33,336 nt of DNA, taken from assembly GCA_013299055.1 (NCBI GenBank), contig JAAFKB010000043.1, forward strand, positions 1 to 33,336, in the 5' to 3' direction. Positions 1 through 7,369 of the stretch are shown here, piece after piece. A model generated the notes under the pieces. It ran no database searches and was not told the origin of the DNA. It saw only the letters and a program-made list of their open reading frames with translations. This stretch comes from Sphaerotilus sp. GTDB lineage: Bacteria > Pseudomonadota > Gammaproteobacteria > Burkholderiales > Burkholderiaceae_C. Both the position numbers and the translations under genes were made by a program. Positions within the stretch are counted from its first letter, which is position 1; every line of letters begins with the position of its first letter.

Positions 1-685
1 CGCGCAGCGCGCTCATGTTGCCAAGGTACAGACAGTCCTGCAGCCCCAGCGCAATGCGGGCGATGGCGCGGGTGATCTTGCGGGTGACGAAGGTTTCGCC
101 GCGCAGCGGGCTTTCGTGGTTGAACAGGATGCCGTTGCAGGCGTACATGCCATAGGCTTCGCGGTAGTTCACCGTGATCCAGTAGGCGTACATCTTGGCG
201 ACCGCGTAAGGGCTGCGCGGGTAGAACGGCGTGGTTTCCTTCTGGGGGATTTCCTGCACCAGGCCATACAGCTCGGACGTGCTGGCCTGGTAGAAGCGGG
301 TCTTCTTTTCCAGGCCCAGGATGCGGATGGCTTCCAGAATGCGCAGTGTGCCGATGCCGTCGGCGTTGGCGGTGTACTCCGGCGTCTCGAACGATACGGC
401 CACGTGGCTCATGGCGGCCAGGTTGTAGATCTCGTCCGGCTGCACCTGCTGGATGATGCGCACCAGGCTGGTGGAGTCGGTCAGATCCCCATAGTGGAGC
501 GTGAACTGGCGGTTGTCGACATGCGGATCCTGGTACAGGTGGTCGATGCGGTCCGTGTTGAACAGGCTGCTGCGGCGCTTGATGCCGTGGACCTCGTAGC
601 CCTTCTTGAGCAGCAGTTCGGCCAGATACGCGCCGTCCTGGCCCGTCACGCCCGAAATCAGGGCAACCTTCTTGTTCGTCGACAT
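1..685 (-). CDS. gmd: GDP-mannose 4,6-dehydratase (partial, C-terminus off the left edge)
   Basis: This gene converts GDP-D-mannose to GDP-4-keto-6-deoxy-D-mannose, the first step to GDP-L-fucose. The 228 visible residues form an extended short-chain dehydrogenase fold. The NAD(P)-binding G-x-x-G-x-x-G is at residues 12-18, the S/T-rich active-site segment ASTSELYG at 134-141, and the catalytic Y-x3-K at 160/164. The family is about 350-375 residues long, so roughly the last third is missing at the window edge. The start is the ATG at 685, with a GGAAG ribosome-binding site about ten bases upstream. It follows fcl by 69 bases on the same strand, and the two enzymes act in sequence, so they very likely form one operon. 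Identification is secure. Confidence 0.95.
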   Translation of the reverse strand, partial: MSTNKKVALISGVTGQDGAYLAELLLKKGYEVHGIKRRSSLFNTDRIDHLYQDPHVDNRQFTLHYGDLTDSTSLVRIIQQVQPDEIYNLAAMSHVAVSFETPEYTANADGIGTLRILEAIRILGLEKKTRFYQASTSELYGLVQEIPQKETTPFYPRSPYAVAKMYAYWITVNYREAYGMYACNGILFNHESPLRGETFVTRKITRAIARIALGLQDCLYLGNMSALR

Positions 686-754
686 AGCTTCGGTACTTCC
701 GTTGAAAAAACTTGAGTGAATGGGAATGGAGGAGGAGGAGCAGCAGAAAAAGCG

Positions 755-1696
755 TCAGCCGCGGTAGAACGGCGCCGCCTCATAGGCCAGGCGAATGCCG
801 TCGCGCAGACCGGTCTTCGCGGTCCAGCCCAGGCCAGCCAGGCGGCTGACATCGAGCAGCTTGCGGGGTGTGCCGTCTGGTTTAGTGGCATCAAAGGTGA
901 TGCGGCCCTCGAAACCGACCACTTCCATGACAGTCTCGGCCAGCTCGCGGATGGTCACGTCCGTGCCCGTGCCGATGTTGACCAGCGACCCGTCATAGCC
1001 TTGTTCCATCAAGTGGACACAGGCGTCGGCAAGATCGTCGACGTAGAGGAACTCCCGCATCGGCGTGCCGCTCCCCCAGACGACGTATTCATCGTCGCCG
1101 CGCAGCTTGGCGTCGTGGGCCTTGCGCAGCAGCGCGGGCAGCACATGGCTGTTGGCGAGGTCGTAGTTGTCGTTCGGGCCGTAGAGGTTGGTGGGCATGA
1201 CGCTCACGTACTGGCGGCCATACTGCTGGTTGTAGGCTTCGGCGAGCTTGATGCCGGCGATCTTGGCGATGGCATATGGCTCGTTGGTCGGCTCCAGCGG
1301 CCCGGTCAGCAGGTAGTCCTCCCTGATCGGCTGCGGACAGTCACGCGGGTAGATGCAGCTCGACCCCAGGAACATCAGGCGCTGCACCCCGGCAAGGTGG
1401 GCGCCCTGGATCAGGTTGGCCTCGATCAACAGGTTCTGGTAGAGGAAGTCGGCGCGGTAGAGGTTGTTGGCGTGGATGCCGCCCACCTTGGCCGCCGCGA
1501 TGAAGAGGTAGTCAGGCCGCTCTTCCGCCAGGAAGGCATGCACCGCACGCTGGTCCAGCAGGTCCAGCTCACTGCGGCTGCGGGTGATGACCTGGGTGTA
1601 GCCCCCGGACTGCAGGCGCCGCACGAGCGCGCTGCCGACCATGCCACGGTGGCCGGTCACGAAGATCTTGGACTGCTTGTGGGGAGAGGTGTTCAT
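755..1696 (-). CDS. fcl: GDP-L-fucose synthase (3,5-epimerase/4-reductase)
   Basis: This enzyme epimerises and reduces the GMD product to GDP-L-fucose, the donor for fucose in exopolysaccharide. The protein has 313 residues, the usual family length. It shows the nucleotide-binding GHRGMVG at residues 15-21, the active-site GSSCIYP at 111-117 (Ser112, Cys114) and the Y-x3-K pair Tyr141/Lys145. I chose the ATG at 1696. A 14-codon in-frame extension to 1738 adds no conserved sequence, and family members begin just before the beta strand that carries the GxxGxxG. It is first in a minus-strand operon with gmd and divergent from the glycosyltransferase at 2083. Older names are wcaG and fcl. Confidence 0.95.
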   Translation of the reverse strand: MNTSPHKQSKIFVTGHRGMVGSALVRRLQSGGYTQVITRSRSELDLLDQRAVHAFLAEERPDYLFIAAAKVGGIHANNLYRADFLYQNLLIEANLIQGAHLAGVQRLMFLGSSCIYPRDCPQPIREDYLLTGPLEPTNEPYAIAKIAGIKLAEAYNQQYGRQYVSVMPTNLYGPNDNYDLANSHVLPALLRKAHDAKLRGDDEYVVWGSGTPMREFLYVDDLADACVHLMEQGYDGSLVNIGTGTDVTIRELAETVMEVVGFEGRITFDATKPDGTPRKLLDVSRLAGLGWTAKTGLRDGIRLAYEAAPFYRG

Positions 1697-1716
1697 CACT
1701 TGTCTATAGAAAGATG

Positions 1717-1730
1717 GTGGGCGCGCCCAC
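1717..1730. repeat. 14-bp perfect palindrome upstream of fcl
   Basis: The sequence GTGGGCGCGCCCAC is its own reverse complement. It sits 21 bases upstream of the fcl start codon, in what would be its leader or promoter. It may be a protein-binding site, or a GC-rich palindrome that occurs by chance at this base composition. No function is assigned. Confidence 0.3.
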
Positions 1731-1921
1731 GGTGCCACTGGGGCACGCCATGCGAAATTGAATCTATTGGTAATCTTTGTAAATCACAGAACGAGGGCCC
1801 GCTGCTGGGGCGCCCAAGCACGCAATACCCTGTCGACCTTGATCTTAGTAGATCGGATCCACAGCACAGCCGTCTAGCCCAAGCCACAAGAGAAGAACTG
1901 GAAACGAGTCGTTTTTCTCAC

Positions 1922-1939
1922 GGTCAATGCGGATTGACC
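1922..1939. promoter_or_regulatory. Inverted repeat, candidate operator upstream of the EPS operon
   Basis: The arms GGTCAAT and ATTGACC are perfect 7-bp inverted copies separated by four bases (GCGG). The element lies 143 bases upstream of the glycosyltransferase start and 225 bases upstream of fcl, so it could serve either divergent unit. A dimeric regulator site is the natural reading, but no regulator is encoded nearby. Confidence 0.35.
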
Positions 1940-2082
1940 CGTGATCGCGGTGAAGCGTGCGTTCCGCCCGGAGAACGCCCTGCTTCCTCGACTACACTCC
2001 GTCGTCGTTTGAATGCGACATCTGACGCACATCTTGTCAAGCCAAGACACCACACACTAGACGCAGCGGGAGAGCTGAAGCG

Positions 2083-3363
2083 ATGCGGATTCTGATCCAC
2101 GGGATCAACTTTCACCCAGAGCCGACCGGGATCGGCAAGTACTCTGGGGACATGGCGGCCGGTCTGGTGGCCATGGGACACCAGGTCCGCGTCGTGGCCG
2201 CACCGCCCTACTACCCAGACTGGCGGGTCAACGACGGCTGGTCGAACCGCTATCGCCGCCACACGTGGCAGGGCGTGGACGTGTGGCGCGTGCCCCTCTG
2301 GGTGCCGCAGACACCGTCCGGGCTCAAGCGCATCGTGCACTTGTTGAGCTTTTCCGTCGCGGCGCTTCCGGTGCTGGCCCTGCAGCTGTTCTGGCGCCCG
2401 CAGGTCGTCATGGTGGTGGCGCCGGCCTTGACCTCGGCGCCCGGCGGCTGGCTGACGGCGCGCCTGTCAGGGGCGCGGGCGTGGCTGCACGTGCAGGACT
2501 TCGAGGTCGATGCCGCCTTCGAGCTGGGGTTGATCAACGGCAACGGGCTGGTGCGCAAACTCGTGACCGGCATCGAGCACTGGCTGCTGCAGCGTTTCGA
2601 CCGGGTGTCGACCATCTCGTGGCGCATGCTGGACCGGACCCGCTCCAAGGGCGTGGCGCGCAACCGGCTGGTGTTCCTGCCCAACTGGGTCGGAGACCAG
2701 GCTGTCGAGGACTATGCCGGCCAAGGGCGCTACCGCGAAGAACTGGGGATCGCGGACGACGCCGTCGTGGCCCTGTTCTCGGGCACGCTGGGTGGCAAGC
2801 AAGGGCTGGATCTGCTGCCGGAGGTGGCCAAGCTGGTGGCCGATCATCCGCAGCTGGTGATGGTGATCTGTGGCGACGGCGTGATGAAACCGCAGCTGGA
2901 GGCCGCCTGCGAAGGCATGGTCAATGTGCGCATGCTGCCGCTGCAGCCGGCCGAGCGGCTGGCGGAATTGCTGCACATGGCGGACATCCACCTGCTGCCA
3001 CAGAACCCCGGCGCGGCAGATCTGGTGATGCCGTCCAAGCTGTCCGGGATGCTGGGCAGTGGTCGTCCGGTCGTGACCACGGCCGAGCCGGACACGGAGC
3101 TGGCCCATGTCGTCGCGGCGTGTGGCCGCGTGGTCCCGCCGGGCGACGCCCCACAACTGGCACAAGCCCTGATCGACCTGGCGGAGAGGCCCGAGCTGCG
3201 GGCCGAGCTGGGCCTCAAGGCCAACGAGTATGCGCGGAAGCACCTGGTGCGCTCCGTGGTGCTGGGTCGGCTCAACGAGTGTCTGCAGGCGTGTACGGAC
3301 CACACGACTGCGGGGGTTGAGCTTCCATTGGAAACCACTCAAACTTCCGGTAGGGGTGGATAA
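2083..3363 (+). CDS. WcaI-type glycosyltransferase family 4 (colanic-acid-like)
   Basis: This is a 426-residue GT-B glycosyltransferase that probably adds a sugar, plausibly fucose, to the lipid-linked EPS repeat. The N-terminal domain begins with the beta strand MRILIHGINF followed by HPEPTGIGKYSGDMA, the hallmark of WcaI-like fucosyltransferases. The C-terminal nucleotide-sugar domain holds FSGTLGGKQGLDLL and the segment MPSKLSGMLGSGRPVV, which matches the donor-binding region of GT4 enzymes. Length agrees with the family (about 410-430). There is no signal peptide; the enzyme should work at the cytoplasmic membrane face. It leads the plus-strand EPS run and is divergent from fcl/gmd, which supply GDP-fucose. 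The ATG at 2083 has a good GGGAGAG site. The acceptor and the exact donor cannot be told from sequence. Confidence 0.87.
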   Translation: MRILIHGINFHPEPTGIGKYSGDMAAGLVAMGHQVRVVAAPPYYPDWRVNDGWSNRYRRHTWQGVDVWRVPLWVPQTPSGLKRIVHLLSFSVAALPVLALQLFWRPQVVMVVAPALTSAPGGWLTARLSGARAWLHVQDFEVDAAFELGLINGNGLVRKLVTGIEHWLLQRFDRVSTISWRMLDRTRSKGVARNRLVFLPNWVGDQAVEDYAGQGRYREELGIADDAVVALFSGTLGGKQGLDLLPEVAKLVADHPQLVMVICGDGVMKPQLEAACEGMVNVRMLPLQPAERLAELLHMADIHLLPQNPGAADLVMPSKLSGMLGSGRPVVTTAEPDTELAHVVAACGRVVPPGDAPQLAQALIDLAERPELRAELGLKANEYARKHLVRSVVLGRLNECLQACTDHTTAGVELPLETTQTSGRGG

Positions 3364-3401
3364 TTTCACTTCGGTCCTTCATTCAATTCAGGAGCAGAAG
3401 C

Positions 3402-3626
3402 ATGACTTCGCAGTTCAAAATCCAGGGATCCATCAAGATGCTGATGGTCGCCGTCGTCGCCGCAGTGCTGTCGCTGCCTTCGATGGACGTCAGCGCCCAG
3501 CGCGCAGTCAAGAGCGGCGGCCGCGGTCAAGCCACCACCGGTCGCACGATGACCCCGCCGCCGGAGCGTACGGTCGTGGTGAAGCCGCCGTGCAAGGTGG
3601 GCGGCCCTGGCATCACGCCTTGCTGA
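3402..3626 (+). CDS. Small secreted protein of unknown function in the EPS operon
   Basis: This 74-residue protein has an AGGAG ribosome-binding site four to eight bases before its ATG, so it looks genuinely translated. The N-terminus is a signal peptide: a short polar region, a hydrophobic core (MLMVAVVAAVLSLPSM) and a likely cleavage after about residue 32 (DVSAQ). The mature part is only about 42 residues, basic and Gly/Pro/Thr-rich, with two cysteines in the last 11 residues (CKVGGPGITPC) that could form a small disulfide loop. It lies 38 bases after the glycosyltransferase and 31 before the ligase start, so it is co-transcribed. I recognise no family. A structural or regulatory role in EPS export is inference from position only. 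Confidence 0.7.
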   Translation: MTSQFKIQGSIKMLMVAVVAAVLSLPSMDVSAQRAVKSGGRGQATTGRTMTPPPERTVVVKPPCKVGGPGITPC

Positions 3627-3657
3627 TCCAAGCGGTCTCCCCACAACAGGTTCTTCC

Positions 3658-5109
3658 TTGAGAACGTTGGTGTGGGCCCGGCAGGCTGAGCGCAGCCTGC
3701 TGGGCCTTTTTGTATTGGCGCTCGTCTGGCTGCCCCTTCCCCTGGGTAGCAACCGGCATTGGGCGGTCGCCCTGTTTGCCGCCATCGTCTGGATCTTGCT
3801 GGCCCTGTCGGGCTTGCTGCGGCTGATGACCGCGCCGGCGCCAGTCGAACCGAGCCAGGGCGGCGCACGCCCCAGCTGGGGCGGCCACCTCGTGCTGGCC
3901 CTGCTGGTGCTGTTCACCGCGTGGACCGCGCTGCAGCTGACCCCCTTTGGCTACACCGAAGACGCACACGAGACACGGCTCTACGTGCTGCGCTGCATCG
4001 GCTACGTGGGCGCCTTCTGGCTGGTGCTGCTGCTGGTCACGTCGGACCGCAGGCGCACGGCGCTGCTGTGCGGCATGCTGGGCGCGGGAGTGCTCCAGGC
4101 GCTCATCGCCATGGTGCTGTTCTCGGCGAGCAGCCAGTACGAATATTTCGGCTTTGCGTTCAGCCAGGGCGTGCGCGCCACCGGCACCTTCCCCCAGGCG
4201 GACGCCCTGTCCAACTACCTGCTGCTGTCGTTCGCAGCCGGACTGGCGGTGATGCTCGCGCAGATGGGCCAGCAGGGCAAGCGCGCCCCGATGCGCAACA
4301 AGTGGCAGCAGCGGCTGCAGGCCTCCCTCGAATTCCTGCTGTCCACCAAGATGGTGGTGCGCCTGATGCTGGTCACGCTGGTGATCGCGCTGGTGCTGAC
4401 CCGCTCGCGCATGGGCAACGGCGCGTTTTTCCTCGGCCTGTTCGTCGTCGCGGTCTGGGTCATGGTCCGGTCCCCCAGCCTGCGCAAGTCGGCGGGGATC
4501 CTCGTGGTGAGCCTGCTGGTGGTCGATCTGATCATCATCGGCCAGTGGGTGGGGCTGTCGAAGGTGCTCAGCCGGATGGAAGCGACCGAGATCGCCGCAG
4601 AAGCCGCCTCGGCCGCACAGTCCGCCTCCACCACGGCACCGACCGCCGCACCGAAGCCCTACAAGGAAGAAACCTTGCATGAACGCACCCGCCCGGTGCG
4701 GGACGCCATGGCGATGCTGCAGGAGCGCCCCTGGACGGGCTTCGGTGGCGGCGCGTTCTACAACGCCTTCACCCGCTACAAGGTCGAGTCCACCCTGTAC
4801 TCCTACAACCATGCCCACAACGACTACGTGGAAATCGCGGCGGATGTCGGACTGGTGGGATTGCTGCTGCTGGCCACGGCGGTCCTGATGACGGCATGGC
4901 GGGTGTTCCGGTTGATGCAGGACGGCAGTTCGGCCCATGCGCGTGGCGTGGCGGCGGGCGTGGGCATGGGATTGTTATGCGCCCTCCTACACGCACTGGT
5001 GGATTTAAATCTCCAGATAAACGCCAATGCCATGACGCTCACCGTACTATTGGCCGTGGTCTGGAGCGTACCTACAAAGCGCGCAACCACGTCTAACAGG
5101 TCTAGGTAG
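3658..5109 (+). CDS. O-antigen ligase / polysaccharide polymerase family membrane protein
   Basis: This is a polytopic inner-membrane protein of the Wzy/WaaL superfamily, 483 residues, that probably polymerises or ligates the EPS repeat in the periplasm. It has about ten to twelve hydrophobic segments, beginning with LLGLFVLALVWLPLPLGSNR near residues 14-33, a typical first helix. The long periplasmic loop near residues 340-400 carries RPWTGFGGGAF and the family motif HAHNDYVEIAADVGLVGLLL. The start used here is TTG at 3658, with ACAGG eight bases upstream. GTG at 3670 is an alternative and only shortens the cytoplasmic tip. A strong terminator hairpin overlaps codons 6-18. It is eight bases upstream of the tyrosine-kinase gene, in the same operon. 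Confidence 0.87.
   Translation: MRTLVWARQAERSLLGLFVLALVWLPLPLGSNRHWAVALFAAIVWILLALSGLLRLMTAPAPVEPSQGGARPSWGGHLVLALLVLFTAWTALQLTPFGYTEDAHETRLYVLRCIGYVGAFWLVLLLVTSDRRRTALLCGMLGAGVLQALIAMVLFSASSQYEYFGFAFSQGVRATGTFPQADALSNYLLLSFAAGLAVMLAQMGQQGKRAPMRNKWQQRLQASLEFLLSTKMVVRLMLVTLVIALVLTRSRMGNGAFFLGLFVVAVWVMVRSPSLRKSAGILVVSLLVVDLIIIGQWVGLSKVLSRMEATEIAAEAASAAQSASTTAPTAAPKPYKEETLHERTRPVRDAMAMLQERPWTGFGGGAFYNAFTRYKVESTLYSYNHAHNDYVEIAADVGLVGLLLLATAVLMTAWRVFRLMQDGSSAHARGVAAGVGMGLLCALLHALVDLNLQINANAMTLTVLLAVVWSVPTKRATTSNRSR
3675..3711 (+). terminator. Intrinsic terminator / attenuator hairpin inside the 5' end of the ligase gene
   Basis: The left arm 3675-3688 pairs with the right arm 3693-3706 over 14 bp, with one G-U wobble, around an AGCG loop. 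Five T residues follow immediately at 3707-3711. This is a textbook Rho-independent terminator on the plus strand. It lies 48 bases after the stop of the small secreted gene and within the first codons of the ligase gene. It could partly stop transcription between the early and late EPS genes; translation of the ligase leader would compete with hairpin folding. Confidence 0.65.
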
Positions 5110-5117
5110 TCCAATTC

Positions 5118-7355
5118 ATGAATCACATTCAGGTTGCTGCGCAGAATCCCCCTGCGCAGATCGCTCCTCCCTTTGCGCCGGTGCAGTTGGGCTTGTCCGA
5201 GGAAAGCAAGCTCGCACTGCTGGACCACTGGCGCAGCATCAAGAAGCGCAGGTGGCCTGTGCTGGGTCTGGCGACCGCCTTGGCTGCCCTTGGTGCAGCC
5301 GTCGCGTTCTCGATGACGCCGGTCTACCGCTCGACCGCCACCGTGCTGATCGAGCCGGGCAAGCCCAAGTTCCTGTCGATGGAAGACATGCTCGGCGGCG
5401 CCATGCAGACCAAGGAGCACTACCAGACGCAGGTGGAGATCCTGAAGTCGCGGGATGTGGCCCTGCGCACCGTCACGGCAATGAAGCTGTGGAACGACCC
5501 GCAGTTCGACCCCCGCAAGGGCGACGACAGCGTGAAGGCCAAGCTCAAGTCCATGGTGGGCCTGGAAGAGTCCACCAAGGAATGGACCGACGAAACGCTG
5601 GCGGAGTCGGCAGTCAAGCCGTTCATGCAGAACATCAGCGTCGAACCGGTGCGCCTGAGCCAGCTGGTCAAGGTCAACTTCGACTCGCCGGACGCCAAGC
5701 TGGCGGCGCGCATGGCCAATAACCTGGCGGCCAACTACATCGAATCCGACCGCGACGCCAAGTTCAAGCTGGCCCAAAGCCTGAACGGCTGGCTGGAAAA
5801 GCGCGCAACCACCCTGCGCGAGAACCTGCTGGAGTCCGAAAAGGCGCTGCAGGCCTACCGCGAGGAGAAGGGCCTGATCAACCTGAGCGGTTCGGCGCAA
5901 GGTCTGGCTGGCATGCAGATCGGTGAAGTGAGCCAGCGCCTGGCCGAAGCCCGCGCCAAGCGGATGCAGCTCGAAGGCACCCACAACATGGTGGCCAACG
6001 TCGGCAACGGCGACTACAGCAACGTGCCGTCGGTGGTGAACAACCCGACCGTCCAGGACGCGCTGCGTCAAGAGGCCGCCGCTGAAAAGCTGGTCGCCGA
6101 GCTGGCGGAGAACCTCGGCCCCAACCACATCAAGATGCAGGAAGCGCAGTCCTCGCTCGCATCGGCCCAGCGTTACCTCGCGCAGCAGCGCCGCTCGGTG
6201 GCCCGCAGCATGGTGCAGGAGTACAACATCGCCCGCCAGGCCGAGAAGTCGCTGGAGACGGCCCTCGCCTCCGCGACCGGCGGCGTGCAGGACGTGAACC
6301 GCAAGGAATTCCAGTTGCAGGTGCTGGAGCGCGAAGTCTCGTCCAACAAGCAGCTCTATGACCTGTTCATGAGCCGCGCCAAGGAAATGGACGCCGGCAG
6401 TGATCTCCAGGCTGCCGTGGCCCGCGTGGTCGATCCGGCTGTGGTGACGACCGTGCCAGTGCGACCCAACAAGGGACAGATCATCATGGTCGGTTTTGTG
6501 TTGGGTCTGATGCTGGGCGCGATGGGGGCCGTGCTGCTGGAGCGCATGGACAACACCATCAAGGGCAGCGAGTCGGCCGAGCAGAAGCTGCAGCAGCCGG
6601 TGCTGGCGGTGCTGCCGGCGCTCACGGGCGATGCGCTGGAGAACGTGGCCACCATGTTCATCCGCGAGCCGAACTCCCACCACGCCGAGGCCATCCGCAC
6701 GGCGCGCACGGGCATCCAGCTCTCGGATGTGGACCAGCGCCACCGCCTGATCATGGTCACGTCCAGCGTGCCAGCCGAAGGCAAGACCTCCACCTCGATC
6801 AACCTGGCGCTCGCGCTGGCCCAGACCAAGCGCACGCTGCTGATCGACGCCGACATGCGCCGCCCGCAGGTGGGCACCCGGCTGGGCATGGCCGCCAACG
6901 CCAAGGGGTTGTCCAACCTGGTGACGGGCTCGGCTTCGCTCAAGGACTGCGTCCACCAGATCGAAGGCAGCCCGCTGCTGGTGATGCCCTCGGGCGACAT
7001 CCCGCCCAATCCGCTCGACCTGCTCGTGTCGCAGCGGTTCAAGGACGCGATCCGCCACCTGCAGCCGCAGCTGGACTTCATCATCATCGACACCCCGCCG
7101 GTGGAGCTGGTGAGTGACGCGATGGTGGTGGCGCCGATGGCCACCAGCACCATCTACGTGGTGCGCGCCACCGAGACGCCGGTGCCGGTGATCCGCAAGG
7201 GCCTGAGCCGCCTGCAACGCTCGGGTGCCAACATCATGGGCGTGATTGTCAACGGTCTGGATTTCGCCGACGCGCAGCGTTACTACGGCGAAACCGTCAA
7301 TGGTGGTTACGGCAATACGTACTATCACGGGTATTCTCAGGAATCCAAGGCCTGA
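5118..7355 (+). CDS. Wzc-type polysaccharide co-polymerase and tyrosine autokinase
   Basis: This 745-residue fused Wzz/BY-kinase protein controls EPS chain length and export by cycling autophosphorylation. An N-terminal Wzz domain begins with a membrane helix near residues 45-65 (after KKRRWPVLGL). A long periplasmic coiled-coil region runs over about 180-400, and a second helix, IIMVGFVLGLMLGAMGAVLL, lies near 455-475. The cytoplasmic kinase has Walker A PAEGKTS (Lys556), Walker A' IDADMRRP (Asp577) and Walker B FIIIDTPP (Asp658). The last 25 residues hold six tyrosines, the usual autophosphorylation cluster. It is followed 14 bases later by its likely partner phosphatase. The ATG at 5118 directly follows the ligase stop. 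Confidence 0.95.
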   Translation: MNHIQVAAQNPPAQIAPPFAPVQLGLSEESKLALLDHWRSIKKRRWPVLGLATALAALGAAVAFSMTPVYRSTATVLIEPGKPKFLSMEDMLGGAMQTKEHYQTQVEILKSRDVALRTVTAMKLWNDPQFDPRKGDDSVKAKLKSMVGLEESTKEWTDETLAESAVKPFMQNISVEPVRLSQLVKVNFDSPDAKLAARMANNLAANYIESDRDAKFKLAQSLNGWLEKRATTLRENLLESEKALQAYREEKGLINLSGSAQGLAGMQIGEVSQRLAEARAKRMQLEGTHNMVANVGNGDYSNVPSVVNNPTVQDALRQEAAAEKLVAELAENLGPNHIKMQEAQSSLASAQRYLAQQRRSVARSMVQEYNIARQAEKSLETALASATGGVQDVNRKEFQLQVLEREVSSNKQLYDLFMSRAKEMDAGSDLQAAVARVVDPAVVTTVPVRPNKGQIIMVGFVLGLMLGAMGAVLLERMDNTIKGSESAEQKLQQPVLAVLPALTGDALENVATMFIREPNSHHAEAIRTARTGIQLSDVDQRHRLIMVTSSVPAEGKTSTSINLALALAQTKRTLLIDADMRRPQVGTRLGMAANAKGLSNLVTGSASLKDCVHQIEGSPLLVMPSGDIPPNPLDLLVSQRFKDAIRHLQPQLDFIIIDTPPVELVSDAMVVAPMATSTIYVVRATETPVPVIRKGLSRLQRSGANIMGVIVNGLDFADAQRYYGETVNGGYGNTYYHGYSQESKA

Positions 7356-7369
7356 GAGACACCGCGCCC

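Larger units (their letters stand above)
1697..2082. promoter_or_regulatory. Divergent intergenic region between fcl and the EPS glycosyltransferase
   Basis: These 386 bases carry no convincing gene; the reading frames crossing them have no recognisable product. Both EPS transcription units should start here. The only AT-rich patch is at about 1752-1790 and contains weak sigma-70-like hexamers on both strands, none close to consensus. A 14-bp perfect palindrome lies at 1717-1730, just upstream of fcl, and a 7-bp inverted repeat at 1922-1939. The plus-strand gene has a GGGAGAG ribosome-binding site near 2069. Confidence 0.5.

Noticed and set aside
1924-2340. Minus-strand open frame covering the fcl-glycosyltransferase gap
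   Set aside because: It is antisense to the glycosyltransferase start, has no ribosome-binding site and no recognisable family; high-GC DNA yields many such frames.
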